This document shows positions 46,747-59,466 of a stretch of DNA of 64,000 nt, in pieces. The DNA comes from Hemerocallis citrina (taxonomy: Eukaryota > Streptophyta > Magnoliopsida > Asparagales > Asphodelaceae): assembly GCA_017893485.1 (NCBI GenBank), contig CM030367.1:90221121-90285120 (forward strand), written 5' to 3'. Below the pieces are notes generated by a model. The model saw only the letters and a list, made by a program, of their open reading frames with translations. It did no database searches and was not told where the DNA came from. The translations under genes and the position numbers were made by a program. Every line of letters begins with the position of its first letter. The first letter of the stretch is position 1.

Positions 46747-47514
46747 CTAGACAAGATAGAAACCAAAAGATTGCATTAGAAATAATTTCCCTTGGTTGTA
46801 AAATCTTTGAAGAAAAAATGCGATCATTTCTAGCCAGTCAGATACTCCAACAGATTGATATTGTGAATAGGTCCTAAGTGTGTCTGTGTACATGTGTCCC
46901 AAAGCACCATGAAGTAAAGCATTCATGCAAATCAGCAGACAAAGTGTGAATGTAGAAGAGTGTAGTGAAGAAGGTCCAAGTGTTAATGGAAATTGAGCAT
47001 GCAAAGAAGATATGGTAAGCCGTATTGACAGAACATGCACAAGCTGTGCATGTCATGTCTCCCAACTAGCCTTTGGAGTGGAGGAAATCCATGGAGTCGA
47101 GTCTATCCCAACTCAGTTGCCAGATGAAGATCTTGCATTTCAGGGGGGCTGCAGAAGTCCAAGTGGCTTCAAAGTATTGGGATCAGAGACCAGAGATAAT
47201 GAAGAAGTCGTAGGCTGATTTGACAGTGAAGGTTTCTGAGGGTGTGAGCCTCCATGAAGGGGAGTCCCTGAGTTTGAAGGATGGAAGTCTGCAATCAGAT
47301 CTAGCAGTCTTTGTTTCTCTCGAATGGTGGGGTTAGAGATGCAGTGAAGCCATGGTCACCAGTGCCAGATGTTATTGATCCAAGCTCCTTGGGAAATAAC
47401 ATCCGCATCCAGGTTCCATGCTGCAGCAGCGAGTGTAGGGCACAAGGAGGTTATGTTGTTGCCATTGATCCATCTTGACATCCAGAATTTGATCTGGTTT
47501 CCATTTCCCAGCTT
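46747..47514 (-). pseudogene. LINE ORF2 C-terminus with zf-RVT box
   Basis: At 47065-46960 the text 'CTACACSVNTAYHIFFACSI' matches the zf-RVT pattern C-X2-C...H-X3-C that ends plant L1 ORF2 proteins. 47514-47065 is stop-rich, with fragments of the connecting region. 46370-46746 is the 3' untranslated region. Confidence 0.7.
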
Positions 47515-48953
47515 CTAGTTTACATTATGCAAGAATTGCTCCTTAAGAAGGAAGATACCTTTCCAGAAGTTTGAAGCATTTGAGGGGTATATCAAGATGT
47601 TAGAATTTCCTTTATAGTATAAGCTCCACAGCGTTTGGCTAGCAAGCGTGTCTGAAGAGACAATCTTCCACCACCATTTCATGGGTAGGGCTTCACTGAA
47701 AACTTTCAGGACAAGAATTCCAAGCCCTCCCTGTTGCTTGGGTTGGCAAATATTCTTCCACCTCATACATGCCACCCCTCTCACATCAGTGTCGGAACCA
47801 CTCTGAAAAAATCTACTTCTAATCTGATCAATTATTTTGATCACCCGACTGGGGAGTCTAAAGAAAGTGGCGAAGTAGACTGGCAAAGCACTGAGTACAG
47901 AATTGATTTGTATTAATCTCCCACCTCTAGAAAGCATCTTGCCCTTCCACACTGAGAGTCGTCTTTCAATCTTGAGAATGAGTGGTTGCCAATCTCTTTT
48001 GCTAAGTTTCCCTCTAGTGAGAGGCATGCCAAGGTAGTTAATCGGTAAGTTTTCTTGCTTGCAGCCCAGAATGGTCGAGAAAGCCTGAAGCTTTGCTCTT
48101 GATTTTCCAAAGTAAATAAGAGAAGACTTGTTAAAATTTATGGCCAGACCAGAGACATTTGCAAATAGTTGTAGTGCCACTTTAAGGTTAAGAACTTCCT
48201 GTTCATCTCCTTTGCAGAAGAGAAGAGTGGCATCTGCAAATTACAGCACCGTCAGATTTGCAAGGGAGCCCCTAAAAGGAAGAGGAAAGAAAGCACCATT
48301 TCTTCCACCCTAGAAAATCATCTGAGCAAGCACATCAATAGCTAAGATGAAAAGCATTGGCGATAGAGGATCCCCCTGCTTGAGTCCTCTCTTGGAGTTG
48401 ATTAATCTTCCCCTTCTCCATTTATGAGGATTGACAATTTGGCCATTCTAAGGATCATATGGATCCATCTGCACCATGTTGGTCCAAAGCCTCTGGCGAT
48501 TAAAAGTTGATCAAGGAATTCCCAGCTCACTGTGCCAAACGCTTTAGTGAAGTCAATCTTGAATAAAACTGTACCAGAGTTGCATCTACTGCAGAGGTTG
48601 ATAGCTTCATGGGCCACAAGAAAGCAGTCAACAGTTGATTTATCTTTCAGGAAAGCACTTTGAGAGGACGAGACAAGAGAATGGAGGATTGGACTTAGCC
48701 TGTTGGCAAGGATTTTGGTGAAGGTCTTGTAGTAGCAGTTGAGCAAGCTGATAGGTCTATAGTCAGAGACGGTATTTGCACCCTCACATTTGGGGATGAG
48801 CATAATGTTGGAGTAATTTATTCTATCTAGATCACTGTCCCCTCTCTGCACTGATTGTAGCCTGGAAAATAGGTCATCTTTGATAGTGTCCCAAAAGACC
48901 TGATAAAAACTCATCGAGAAGCCATCAGGTCTCAGTGCTTTGTCGCTACTCAT
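47515..48953 (-). pseudogene. LINE ORF2, reverse transcriptase
   Basis: Reads 'LRPDGFSMSFYQVFW', 'IMLIPKCEGANTVSDYRPIS', 'LFKIDFTKAFGTVSWEFL' (motif A, with Gly for the usual second Asp), then a break. Motif C at 48229-48240 encodes Phe-Ala-Asp-Ala instead of Phe-Ala-Asp-Asp, with a stop directly before it. The C-terminal part (48180-47515) is long and open: 'LAINFNKSSLIYFGKS', 'LPINYLGMPLTRGKL', 'WKGKMLSRGGRLIQINSVLS'. Loss of the second motif C Asp would abolish polymerisation. Confidence 0.9.
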
Positions 48954-49040
48954 ACCAAAAACAGCTGTTCGAACCTCCTCCAGAGTGAACGGGGCATTTA
49001 AATACCGTAAGTTGATGTCATGAGATGGATAGTGAGAGTG

Positions 49041-50262
49041 CTAATCAATCATAAAATCGGACTGAGTAGCTGTACCATAAATCTCCTTGAAGTGATTTTC
49101 AAAAGCAGTTCTGATAAGAGTGGGAGATGTTGTAAGTGTTCCATCAATAATGAGAGTGTGGATGAAGTTTCGCCTCCTCCTCCCATTTGCGATTGAATGG
49201 AAGAATTTTGAATTCGCATCTCCCGCTTTGATCCATTGCACTCTTGACCTTTGCCTCCAATACACAGCTTCGGTCTTGATAAGGCTATGGAGTTCTAGTT
49301 GGGTTGCCTTGAGGGAATCATCAGTTGAAAGGTTTTGCTCAGCTTCAATCTCCAGTTTGAGGAGTTTTTCTTGGAGTTGCTTTCTTCGAGTTGGGATGTG
49401 ACCAAAAGTATCATTCCTCCATCTCCAAATTCTTCTCCTGAGATGTTTGAGCTTGTTTGCAAAAATATCAGCCGGCGTACCAGAGTGAGAGAAGAGCTTC
49501 CACCAATCTCTAACCGCAGGTTCGAATGAAGAATGTTGCAACCAGGCTTTCTCGAATCTGAAATAGTGGACTTGATGGGTAATTTCATGAGTGTCAAGGA
49601 CAATGGGGCAGTGGTCAGTCAAGATTCGGGGGGGGGGGGGGGAGTGCTGAATACAGTTGCAAAAAGATGATTCCCATGCTGCAGAGATCAAGAATCTATC
49701 TAGCCTAGCCATTAAGGGTGAGGTTCGGAGGTTAGACCAGGTATACTTTCTGCCTAATAGGGGGAGATCAATGAGAGCAAGATCTTGTATGAATTCACGA
49801 AAATATCTCATGTCTCTATTGGAACCCCTTCCACTAGAGCGCTCAATGTCTGAGATGGTGACATTAAAATCTCCACACAGGACTCAAGCATCCTTGAGGC
49901 TGCTTCGTAGTTTCCTATCCTCCATTTCAAAAGGTGCATAGACGGTTGTAGTTGACCATTCCTCCGATGAAGTGCAATGCTTGAAGGAAGCATAAATAGA
50001 GAAAATATTAGCAGAATAGGTGCAATCAAGAAGTAGGTCATTCCAACCTAGAAGAACTCCTCCACAGCTGCTAATTGCGTCTAAGTGGATCCATCTGGTG
50101 ATAAGGCTCCCTCTAATTGATAAGAGCTTGCGGGGTCCTGGATGCTTGAGCTTTGTCTCTTGAAGGCAGATTATAGAGGGGGAGGAGCTGCGAATACCTT
50201 CTTTAATAAGTGAGCATTTGTCAGGATTGCCCAACCCTCTTACATTCCAGCTAGTTATCTTC
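49041..50262 (-). pseudogene. LINE ORF2, endonuclease domain
   Basis: Starts 'MKITSWNVRGLG' at 50262, then 'IICLQETKLKHPGPRK', 'GGVLLGWND', 'CGDFNV' (GDFN codons 49863-49874), 'RKYTWSNLR' and 'RLDRFLIS', then 'LTDHCPIVLD'. These are the Asn, Glu, Asp-Asn and Asp-His catalytic boxes of the exonuclease-endonuclease-phosphatase fold. It nicks target DNA for target-primed reverse transcription. At least one frame change at about 49810 splits it. The catalytic boxes look preserved. Confidence 0.85.
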
Positions 50263-50341
50263 ATCGAAAAAACAAATTGCATCAAATTGCACAAGAACAC
50301 AAATAAAAATTTTTGATCCTTAGGACCATAGAATAGGGCAT

Positions 50342-52290
50342 CTAATCAGAATGTTCTAGTTGATCAGAGTGATCAACCACAACCTTCTGAGAGCCCTTCA
50401 AGACATGCACCGAGTGTGGCCCTTTAGCATCCACTCCAATAGATTCAGCTACTTCAAGAATATCCTCATTTGATAAAAGCTCGAAAGGATTAAAGTGTGC
50501 ATTAGTAACTGAAGCAATTGAAGATGAGGTACCTGTCATCTTGTTCTTGATTGTGGTAGACAGATGCTTCATGAAAGGCCGAGTACTTTTGATCTTGCTT
50601 GCAGATCTGGAGCATTTCACACTCTTAGAGGGACCATCTTCGAAGCCTGGGGGGACGGAGTTGAAGGAGCTAGCAGATTTGGGCACAGTCCTCCTGGCCA
50701 GGAAGTGTGTCTGAAAGCTGTCAGCACAGGGTTTGCTAGTGCCAGCTTGGAAGATCACTTTATCAACTTCACCAGGCTTGGTCATCTCCTCCTGAACTGA
50801 CTCCCTAAGCACCTCCTCAATCGAATATTCTTTAGATGAGTCAGTAGGGTTGTACGAATCTTGAGTGGGGCGTTGAAGTGCTGCGTTATTATTGTTATTA
50901 GAAGATTCTGAAATTGCAACAATAGGGAATTCCAGCTTAGCAGGATTTGAATTCAGGACGGGAACCTCCGCAGACTTTAGAGCAGTTTCAGGATTAGGCA
51001 AAATCCCCACATTCAAGCTGGATTTCGCCACGTTTGGAATATTCAAAAAACTTTCCAAAATATCATCTGCATGCGGATATTTCACTGCAGTTGGGCTCAC
51101 CACCCTGGAATCACGGGATTTCAAATCAGCCCCAGTCTCAACCTGGGTCAGAGGTTGACTTTAGGGGCCGCCTTTACCGGCTTCGCATTGACCTTCGGCC
51201 ACTTTGGGGTGCCAGAAACTGACACTACCTTTCTCTTCGGAAGATCCCACCATGGTGAAAAGTTGGACTTTGCCATTCTGAACATCTTCTATAGGGATCG
51301 AGTCTCCACGGAGCAGTATGGGGAGATCATGGACATGCGTTTCAAGGTTCCAAGGTGCGGTGTACTTAACAGTGAGGGTCTTTGGGATGAGCATCAGATA
51401 TTCCACTTTAATAAGAGCAAGCGCTTGGTCTCTGGACTCCGCATCTTTCATCTCCCTGCGTAAGGTAATGAGCTTGCCAAAAGGTCTGATGAGGTACTCA
51501 AGCAACTCATGGTTCCATAAATGGAAAGGCAGATGAGGGAGGTTGACCAGATGAAACTCCGCTTCGGCCTGAGCCTGGCCCCAAAGTCTAGCGGCCAAGG
51601 GGAGAAGGTAGCACTGAATTCTGAAAAGTGAAAGACGCCATCTACAATCTCACCTTCAGCTTCTGTAATTGTAGGAAACCGGACATGATAAACACAATCA
51701 CTAACCCTCTTCAGGGTCCACCATCTACCTTGCCTCCCTCAGGAGAAGTTCAAGGCGCACTCAAGGTCCTTAGTGAGAGGGATACAGCTGGGATTAATGA
51801 GATGAAGGAAAGTGCTTGCATGCAGTGCCGGTAGAGCTTGAGAGATGGCATTTTTGTGGGGGAGCTCTACCTCCAATGCATCATGCCGATTGTTGATTGG
51901 ACAATCTCGCACCTTGTGGCCATACTTCCTGCGGTTGAAGTAGTGAAACCCCAACTTTCGGCATTCGGCCGCAGCATGATCTCCTTCGCCACACTTGAAA
52001 CACCTTCGCTCCATCTTCTTCGAATGGGGATTTTTTTGGGTAAGGAAAGGTTGCTTTTTGGGGTAGAGGGCTGAGGGTTTCGGTTGGAAATAGGGTTTGG
52101 GGTGAAAGGCAGGAGTGGAGTGGAATGTGAGGGGACAAAGAGATGTGAGGGTTTGGAGTTAAAAAGGGGATGGTGCGAGGATCGAAGGGGTAAGGGTGTA
52201 GGGCCATGATGAAAAGGAGATGGGGGGGGGGGGGAGACGCACCTGAGCGTAAGATCTGCTCGAGCCCCGAGGAACGAAGGCATTCTCTCT
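50342..52290 (-). pseudogene. LINE ORF1 (RNA-binding protein)
   Basis: An intact CCHC knuckle CFKCGEGDHAAAEC lies just before 51960. A second, decayed one follows ('YFNRRKYGHKVRDC', the leading Cys residues lost). Next, 51598-51161 reads 'FHLVNLPHLPFHLWNHELLE' and 'PFGKLITL', like the DUF4283 RNA-binding region of plant LINE ORF1. The last part (51124-50342) is a Ser-rich tail. The product would coat the LINE RNA. The unusual order, knuckle before the RNA-binding part, may reflect frame shifts. Confidence 0.65.
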
Positions 52291-52323
52291 CCTCACCCCT
52301 CTCTCCATTTTTCATTTATTTTA

Positions 52324-53100
52324 ATCATTCTACGTTAAGTTATATTTGATTATACTCACACTAGAAATGGCTAACCCCTAGTGTTTGGGGGGTTAGTGGA
52401 GTCCCGGGACTACTCTAGACCCCCTACTATAGCAGGTCTTCAGTAGTGCAGAGGTGAGGCGTGGATTTTGGTTGAGTGGGTTCTTTTCTTTTATGAATTT
52501 GGTATAGTTTAGTTATATGAATAGTGAAGTTTATAGTTTAAATTATATTTTGGATGTATAAGTATGTAGATGACGATGATAAACACGGTGTGGGGTAGTA
52601 TGATATATATTTGACCCATACTCATCTCGTTGTTGAGTACCGGGTCCTGTGATATGTTTTAAAAAGGTTTTTCTAAAAGTTTTGCTACATTTTCTAAAAA
52701 AAATATGGTTTTTATTTGATATTTGATACTCTATTATCAGTTTGGCCCCCAGAGCAAGATATATATATTGCATGTGTGATTCTGCTCATTTTGGCCTGGG
52801 GAGCCCGTGATAATATCGCCTGTGTTGTGAGCTACAGAATTTAGAGAAGAAATTCATAAGTTTTTAGTGTTTCGGGGCAGAAATTTCAGGGAAAACTCTA
52901 CCAAAATTTTAGTTGAAATATAACTATCTTAGTTTATGTTTAAAGTGGCATAGAAGTTGAAAGAATTGAACTTGGAGTTATAGAACTGAAAGAAAAAAAA
53001 AACAAAAAAAAAGGTAATTTTTGGGATTGTGATAGTGTTGATCATTCTATACAGGTAGAAGTTTGGGAATTTCTTCTCGGATGCTTTGCTTTGAGTAGCA
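52324..53100 (+). mobile_element. right part of the older LTR retroelement, end not located
   Basis: Continues directly from 46357 once the LINE and one 12-bp repeat are removed. It has LTR-like text ('ggagtcccgggactactctaga' style around 52401-52425), but I see no CA terminus followed by GTGTT (the five bases at 39853-39857). The border with host sequence is therefore undefined. Confidence 0.35.
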
Positions 53101-54612
53101 CCGCATAGTATATGAGACAATTTAGGATGGCTCGAAGGTTATTGTTTTTTTCTTTGAAAACAATTTTTTCAGTCTTTTGTTTAGCAGTTGCTCATCCTTC
53201 AACATAACTCTGAATGGGAGACATGCCATATGTGTCTGTGCATGTTGCTTGCAGATATGTGTGTGTCCACTTTTTGATTGGTCACCTTGTGAATCTAACC
53301 TTTCTTTTTATGCTTTTCTCACTTTTATTGTCCTCTTCTATAACTCAAGACATATGTAGCTAGTAGAATCCAAATTTTGTAACTATTACCTACTCGGCAC
53401 TTTCCATATAGGGTCGACTTTGGAGTCGAAGACTCAATTAAAGAAGGAAGAGAAAACTTGTGTGAAATTCATGATTTTAGTTGAAGAAGTTATCGTAAAA
53501 ATTAGGTTCATAGTACTTAACTAAGGTGGGAAAGATTCATTCTTGATATCAAAATTTGACAATTTGGGGGAAAACAGACCAAATATTTTTGGATTATTGT
53601 GGTTTGCTGCTCTACGTAGAAGGTATAATTCAACATTATTCACTAAGTTTCTTGTTTGATGCTTGACATTGTTTAATGAGTTGGTAGTTTGGTGCATTAT
53701 AATTATTTGATAAGGTTGTAGGATTTGTTTGTTCAATCAATTTTCCATTCGGTTTTCCATTGATTTATATTTTCTTCATCATAGAGATTAAATGATGCTA
53801 TTGTTTTTAATTTTTTATTTGCATAACTATAAGCTTATGTAAGAAGAGTGAACTTCGATTAGCAAATATGGTTTTACTTCAAAGGGCAAACTAAGCCCAA
53901 ATCATTCAATTTTCTTCACATCTGTTGACATCAATTCAGAACAATGATGCATTTTTACCTTAAATTGGTTGCTATGAAGCAGTTGCTGCTTGTTGGTATG
54001 AATCTTGTATTTTATTTTGTATTTGCATAACTGTAAGCTTATGTAAGAAGTGTGAACTTCAATTACCAAACCTGGTTTTACTTCAAAGGGCAAACTAAGC
54101 CCAAATTATTCAATTTATTTCACATCTGTTTACATCAATTCAGAAAAATGATGCATTTTATAACTTACATTGGTTGCTATGAAGCAGCTGCTGCTTGTTG
54201 GTATGAATCTCGTGTTCACTCTACACCCACTAAATTGGTCTCTTTTAATCATTAAAACATGATTTTTGATTCAATACTGTGGTTAGTTTCTTGAATTCCT
54301 CCATTTAATAACAATTGTTTTGATAAATGCCCTGAAATTTGTTGATTCTTTATTTTATTTCTTACTGTCTTATGTATGTCTTAAAATGTTTTATCAAAAT
54401 TTTTGAATTTTGAATCCAATATCCTTAAATGCAGTTAGCCAATCTTTTAGCTATATTTTTAGTTCTAAGCAGTTACTGTAAAACCTTTGGTTTATTGTAT
54501 AAATAAGCGTTATGTTTAATTATTATTTTAATGTAGTCTGACAATTTAATTTTGTTTATGCACTTGACAGGATCACTTTTCTTGGTGTTTGTAAGAAGTT
54601 TAATTAGTCAAG
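53101..54612 (+). other. upstream region and 5'-leader intron of the eEF2 copy
   Basis: AT-rich sequence. An acceptor-like 'cttgacag' at 54563-54570 sits about 42 bp before the eEF2 ATG, as expected for a 5'-leader intron. It holds a 204-bp tandem duplication (53821-54210). No other gene. Confidence 0.5.
53821..54210 (+). repeat. 204-bp tandem duplication in the eEF2 leader region
   Basis: Copy 1 53821-54024 and copy 2 54025-54210 both begin 'gcataact(a/g)taagcttatg' and contain 'acttcaaagggcaaactaag' and 'ttggttgctatgaagcag'. About 90 percent alike by eye. Confidence 0.9.
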
Positions 54613-56169
54613 ATGGTGAAGTTTACAGCAGAGGAGCTCCGTGGGATCTTGGACCAAAAGAATAATATTTGTAACATGTTTGTCATTGCTCATGTGGATC
54701 ATGGTATGACAATGTTCTCACACATGCAGCATTATATGTTACATGATAATCATCCTTTTTTTTTGGGGATTGAATTGTTTTATGAGATTTTGGCCATTTT
54801 CTATTTGTTTTTGGCCTAATGAGTTTTATTGGACAAATTATATATTAAAAAAAATTGTTTGCCTACTGTGCAAGGGTTGTATTTTTCAGCAAATTTTTGT
54901 CACATTGTTTTGCACCATACCTTCCTTTATGTTATCCATATTATGATACTTTTTTGAAAAGACAAATTTTAAGAGTTTGTAATATCATTAGTAAATATAC
55001 GTGGGTGTCCAAATAATATAATATCATCAGTCAATATAAGCTATTGAATATGCATGTGATGAAGCAGTACTGGACATTTTCAATGTAGATTTGTATCATA
55101 TATTTAAATTTAAGTATGTAGAATGGTTAATAAAATCCACAATCAATTTATTTGATTACATGCTAGATGTTGTTCATTTATGCATATGTTGGATATACAA
55201 GGGTCAAAATTAAAAATAGAAATGTTGGTCAGTTGAAAGAATGGCTTAGCTTATATAATCATTTATTTGCATATTTAATTGTACTTTCTTTTGCATATAT
55301 ATGCATGTAATATAGTAGTATTGCAGTCAATCACCTGGATAACAATATTACTACAGTTATAACAAAAGATCAAAATGTGGCCTCATTCCCCTGTTTCAAA
55401 TCACACCTATAGAATTTGTTATCTACAATGATTTGGAATCTGTTTATTTTTAAACAAGAGTTATCTTTTTGAATCTTGAAAAGGTTTGCATCCATGTTGC
55501 TTGGTTGTATTGTATTGCATCCATTGATTTATTGATCTATCCATGAGGTTAGACATATAATATAGCCAAGTAATAAAGATAATGTTCTTTGTTTTTCTTT
55601 TGTGAGTTTGCCGTATTCCAACATTTGTTTTCACTTACTTTGAGTTTTGTAATAATGAAATTTGGTGACCTTTATTTTCACATTGTTCATGTATATATGT
55701 TAAATGAATAGGAGTATCTTTTTGCTATGATGTGGTTCTATTGTTTATATCCTTTTGTATGTACTTACTTTTTAATTTTATTGTTGCACGAAAATCTACT
55801 CTTACCGACTCTCTTGTATCTGCTGCTGGTATTATTGCCTAAGAAGTTGTCGAGATGTTCGGATGACTGATATTCATGCTAATGAAGCTGCGCATGGTAC
55901 CACGATCAAGTCAGTTGGAATTTCACTTTACTATAAGATGACTGACGAGTCTTTGAAAGCATACAAGAAATGGAAACATGTATCTCATTAACCTTAATTA
56001 TTTATTCTCTCGAACACATTGATCTCTCTTCTGAGGTCACAGCTGCTCTCCGATGGAGCTTTGGTTTTCATAGACTGCATTAAAGGTGTTCGTGCACAAA
56101 CAAAGACTGTTCTCCAACAAGCATTGGGTGAGAGAATTGGGCCTATTTTAACTGTCAACAAGATGGATC
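54613..56169 (+). pseudogene. elongation factor 2 (eEF2) pseudogene, N-terminal part
   Basis: Exon 1 (54613-54703) starts [14 protein letters not shown] and reaches HVDHG, the first part of the GTP-binding P-loop of eEF2. The intron is 54704-55789 with donor gtatga. The acceptor dinucleotide is AC instead of AG (55788-55789). Exon 2 (from 55790) begins '[16 protein letters not shown]', then a TAA where eEF2 has Gln, then a one-base frameshift. Recognisable pieces follow ('VRMTD', '[17 protein letters not shown]', 'SSEVTAALR', '[17 protein letters not shown]') with a degraded stretch at about 55980-56030. At 56170 a retroelement LTR cuts it off. Retention of the intron shows it came from DNA duplication, not from mRNA. 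eEF2 is the cytosolic translocase of translation; this copy cannot encode it. Confidence 0.93.
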
Positions 56170-59100
56170 TGTAGGGCCCCGAATTTCATAATAGGAAATA
56201 CAAAACACAGATCCAGATTCTTTACTTCAGTGTAAACCAAACACAGCACAAAATACAGAAAAATTAAAACTTACTTTACATCAATACTCAATACAAAGCA
56301 CGGCGGAAATTTTACAACACTTTAATACAACTTGAATCAGTAACTCAAATTCAATCTTCTCATAGCTTAAGCTTTAACTCCTACTAAGCTAATCACTTGT
56401 AAATCATGCAAAATAAACTAACCAAAAAGTGGGCACGTCAGTTAAATGTAACTGAAGTTTAAGCTGATTAAAGCAGCGACTCTCCAATACCTCACAACTA
56501 CAAGCTTTTTGCACAACATAAAATAAAACAATCATAGAAAAGATTCATAGAACAACAAGTGAACTAGACCAAAGGAATAAGTGCGTGTTAAAAAGAAAAT
56601 AAGATGAATACATAAAACAATGTTCAAGAAAAACACAATGCACACGATGCACACTAATGCATACTTGTTCGGATTCAATGCATCTCATACTACATAGGTC
56701 CGAGGGCAAGCCCTTAGCGTACTCCACATTATAGGGTTTAATCCCTCCCTATGCACCCTACTACCATGACTTGTATGAGATTTAGATAGTTTGCAAATAT
56801 TGGCTCTCGCCCCGGAATAGTGGAGATCAATCCCACTTCGCAGATAATTCTAAGGCCTCTTTCATCCCTCGTCCCGGAATACTAGGGATCATCTCACTCC
56901 GCAGGTCATCTTGGAGTCCTCATTGCACAAATATCCTATAAGCGTCGCTCTCATCCCGGAATACTCCAGATCAATCCCGCTCCTCGGATCGTTCTTAGAC
57001 CTCTTTAATTCCTCGTCCCAGAATACTTAGGATTATCTCACTCTGCGGATCATCCTGGAGCCTTTATACTCACGTTTGCTCAAGTTTAATCATATCTCCA
57101 ACTAGTTCTTGTCCTTACGAGTAAAATAATAACCTAAGCCACCTAGAGCTAGCTCCACCCTACTGGACTTAACTCTATAAAACTAGGAAAACTAGCCCCA
57201 TAGGCTAAATCCTACAATCAATTTACTCACTGCCGGTAATCCTGGGTCCTGCTCAGCCTCTATTGCTCACAACACAAGGTCTCAACAATATCCTTCCTAG
57301 GGTTTCTCACAATAATCCTAACTTTTAACACGAACCACCCATTGGTTCGATATAACAAAATATTCTTTCTCTTATCCACCTCTGGAACATCACTTTTCCA
57401 CAAAACATCTCAATTAAGATTTGTCTCATTCCAAATATAAACATTCATTTATCTACAATCCTCCTATCATTACTCTTCTATGATTTAATAAACATTTCAC
57501 TTCCTTAAAGATCCCCTTTATTTATAGATACAAAATAATTTAAATATACATCTTCTAAATTAAGTCACAATGCTCCTTTCCATATTAAAAAACACACTCA
57601 AATTTTTGGAAGATTTATCAACTTTAAAATTGAAATAACCCTCCTTCAATTCTGGGATTTATCCCAAAAATCTAAAATTTTGTAGTTTAAAAAATCTGAA
57701 ATTGACAGCTCTATAAAACTGAGATAAATCTTCAAAAATTTGAAAAGATAATCCTTCAAAACTGAGAATTCCTTCCATAAATTTGTAGCTTTATATATTC
57801 GCAATCACCACTCAACTTGTCAAAAACTGAAAACTCATTTTTCTTTAAATATGAAATTTATGCCTTCTTATTCTTAAGAATAGTCCATTTAAAAATGAAT
57901 ATTTAATTCTAAAATAGTTTATATTTACTTCATAAACATAGAATTTGTTGCCAAATTTATAAATCCATTCACCCAAAATAGAAGCTCTAAATCATCAATA
58001 AACTAAAACAAGTTCTTTAATAATATCTGAAACTTGCAACTTTAATTCGTGATCAACAAATCATTAAAAACTCCCCATTATGGTCAATTATAATCATGTA
58101 TATACATCCACAACCCCACCGGGGTATACAACCCTAGTTCACACAAAACCCCTACACAAACACTCCAAAACACCCTAGCGCAGTGCTGGCCGAATCTAGC
58201 ACTGTGCATACCGCAGCCTTGGGTTTGCACAATGTTCGGGTTTGGCACTGTGCAACCCCAGGTTGGTTGCACCCGAAACCCTAGCCCCTCAGGTTGTGCA
58301 CGAACCCCTAACTCTTGGTGGCCAAAACCCTAGTTCCATCCAAATTTGATTCTTTTTTATTTCAAAACCCATTATTTTATGCTCCAATCCATGAAAATTA
58401 ATTTATAAAAATTCTACTCTATAAAAACAGTGAATTAAACATAAAGATCATCTTTTAGTGATAAAACTAATATTAAGGACATATGACAAGTTTTAATCGT
58501 CTACATTATTATATGGGTTCATTAGATCCAATTTCACGGGCAAAGAAGTGATCTTTCACACTCAATAATGTTCTTAATTTAAGAGTAGTCTAAACAAGAA
58601 TACCATGCTATCAAGATTTGATTTTTCATCACATTAAGAAACAATATATCTCTACAACCATCTCATAAACGAAACACCACATTCATGCTAATATAATCAT
58701 ATATCACAAAATCTAAACCCTAGCATGATTTTATATTGTTCATGTGAAATAAAACACATCAAGAGACATGGAGTAGATGCCCACCTTTTTGTAGATTGAA
58801 CACATGATCAAGAAAGTCCTTCTCCTCCTTAAGAAGTTGATCTCCACTCTTGAAACCACCAAAAATCACCAAGTAAAAGCAGGGAAAATGCAGGCTGAAA
58901 TTCCACTGCTCTTATATATATGGCCAGGCTCAGTTTCAGGGTTTCTTGAGGGAGTTTTTGTAATGTAGTCCCTCTACAAACCCATATTGCATTATCAATT
59001 ATTTACTCAATCTTTCCAATTATAATTCAATCTAACATGGATAAATATCCATCCAAGAATATCTCTACTGAAAACTGGCCCCCAAATGTGGCCAACAATT

Positions 59101-59403
59101 TTTTCTTATATCGTTTAAATTTTGGCTCCATACTTCTCTTTACACCAAAGCCCTCTTCTTTTAAAATATTTACAAAAATAGTTTATCTTATTCAGAAAAT
59201 ACCAAAACTTCCAATAAATCGAATTATAATTAGGAGAATTTATTTAGTAACTCAAAATTTAAAATTTACATTTTAAAAAATATATGCACGTGTTTTGCAC
59301 GTGCAAAACGACAATAACACAAAAATTCAAAATAGTCAAAATAGTTAATTAGATAATTATTTATCAATTCAAAATATCATATTTAAATTTCTGGGGCGTT
59401 ACA
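56170..59403 (-). repeat. 3' LTR of the chromovirus, 3.2 kb
   Basis: Plus strand TGTAGGGCCCC...GGGGCGTTACA. A TATA-like TATATATA on minus lies near 58912-58921. Near its left end it carries 'gcggaa' and 'gggcacgtcagt' words shared with the other chromovirus-type LTRs of the window. No partner LTR in the window. Confidence 0.82.
56800..57065. repeat. tandem repeat in the chromovirus LTR
   Basis: Two units of about 140 bp, each of two half-units built on '(cgt)cccggaata' plus 'gatcaatccc' or 'gatcatctca' and 'cgcagat'. Confidence 0.8.
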
Positions 59404-59420
59404 TCATTCCCTTCTTTCCT
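59404..59420 (-). promoter_or_regulatory. polypurine tract of the chromovirus
   Basis: Minus strand GAGGAAAGAAGGGAATGA immediately before TGTAACGCC. Confidence 0.75.
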
Positions 59421-59466
59421 CATAACTACTGCTAGTATGGGAAAACAAACAATTGCAATACAAGAT

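Larger units (their letters stand above)
46370..52311 (-). mobile_element. L1-type LINE, nearly full length, inactive
   Basis: 5.9 kb flanked by the 12-bp direct repeat TCATTTATTTTA (46358-46369 and 52312-52323). The left end is a (TTTTA)n run, i.e. a (TAAAA)n tail on the minus strand. Order on the minus strand: ORF1 with zinc knuckle, apurinic-type endonuclease, reverse transcriptase, C-terminal zf-RVT box. The length suggests a full-length insertion. Frames are broken throughout and RT motif C is mutated. Its target was the older LTR retroelement. Confidence 0.9.
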
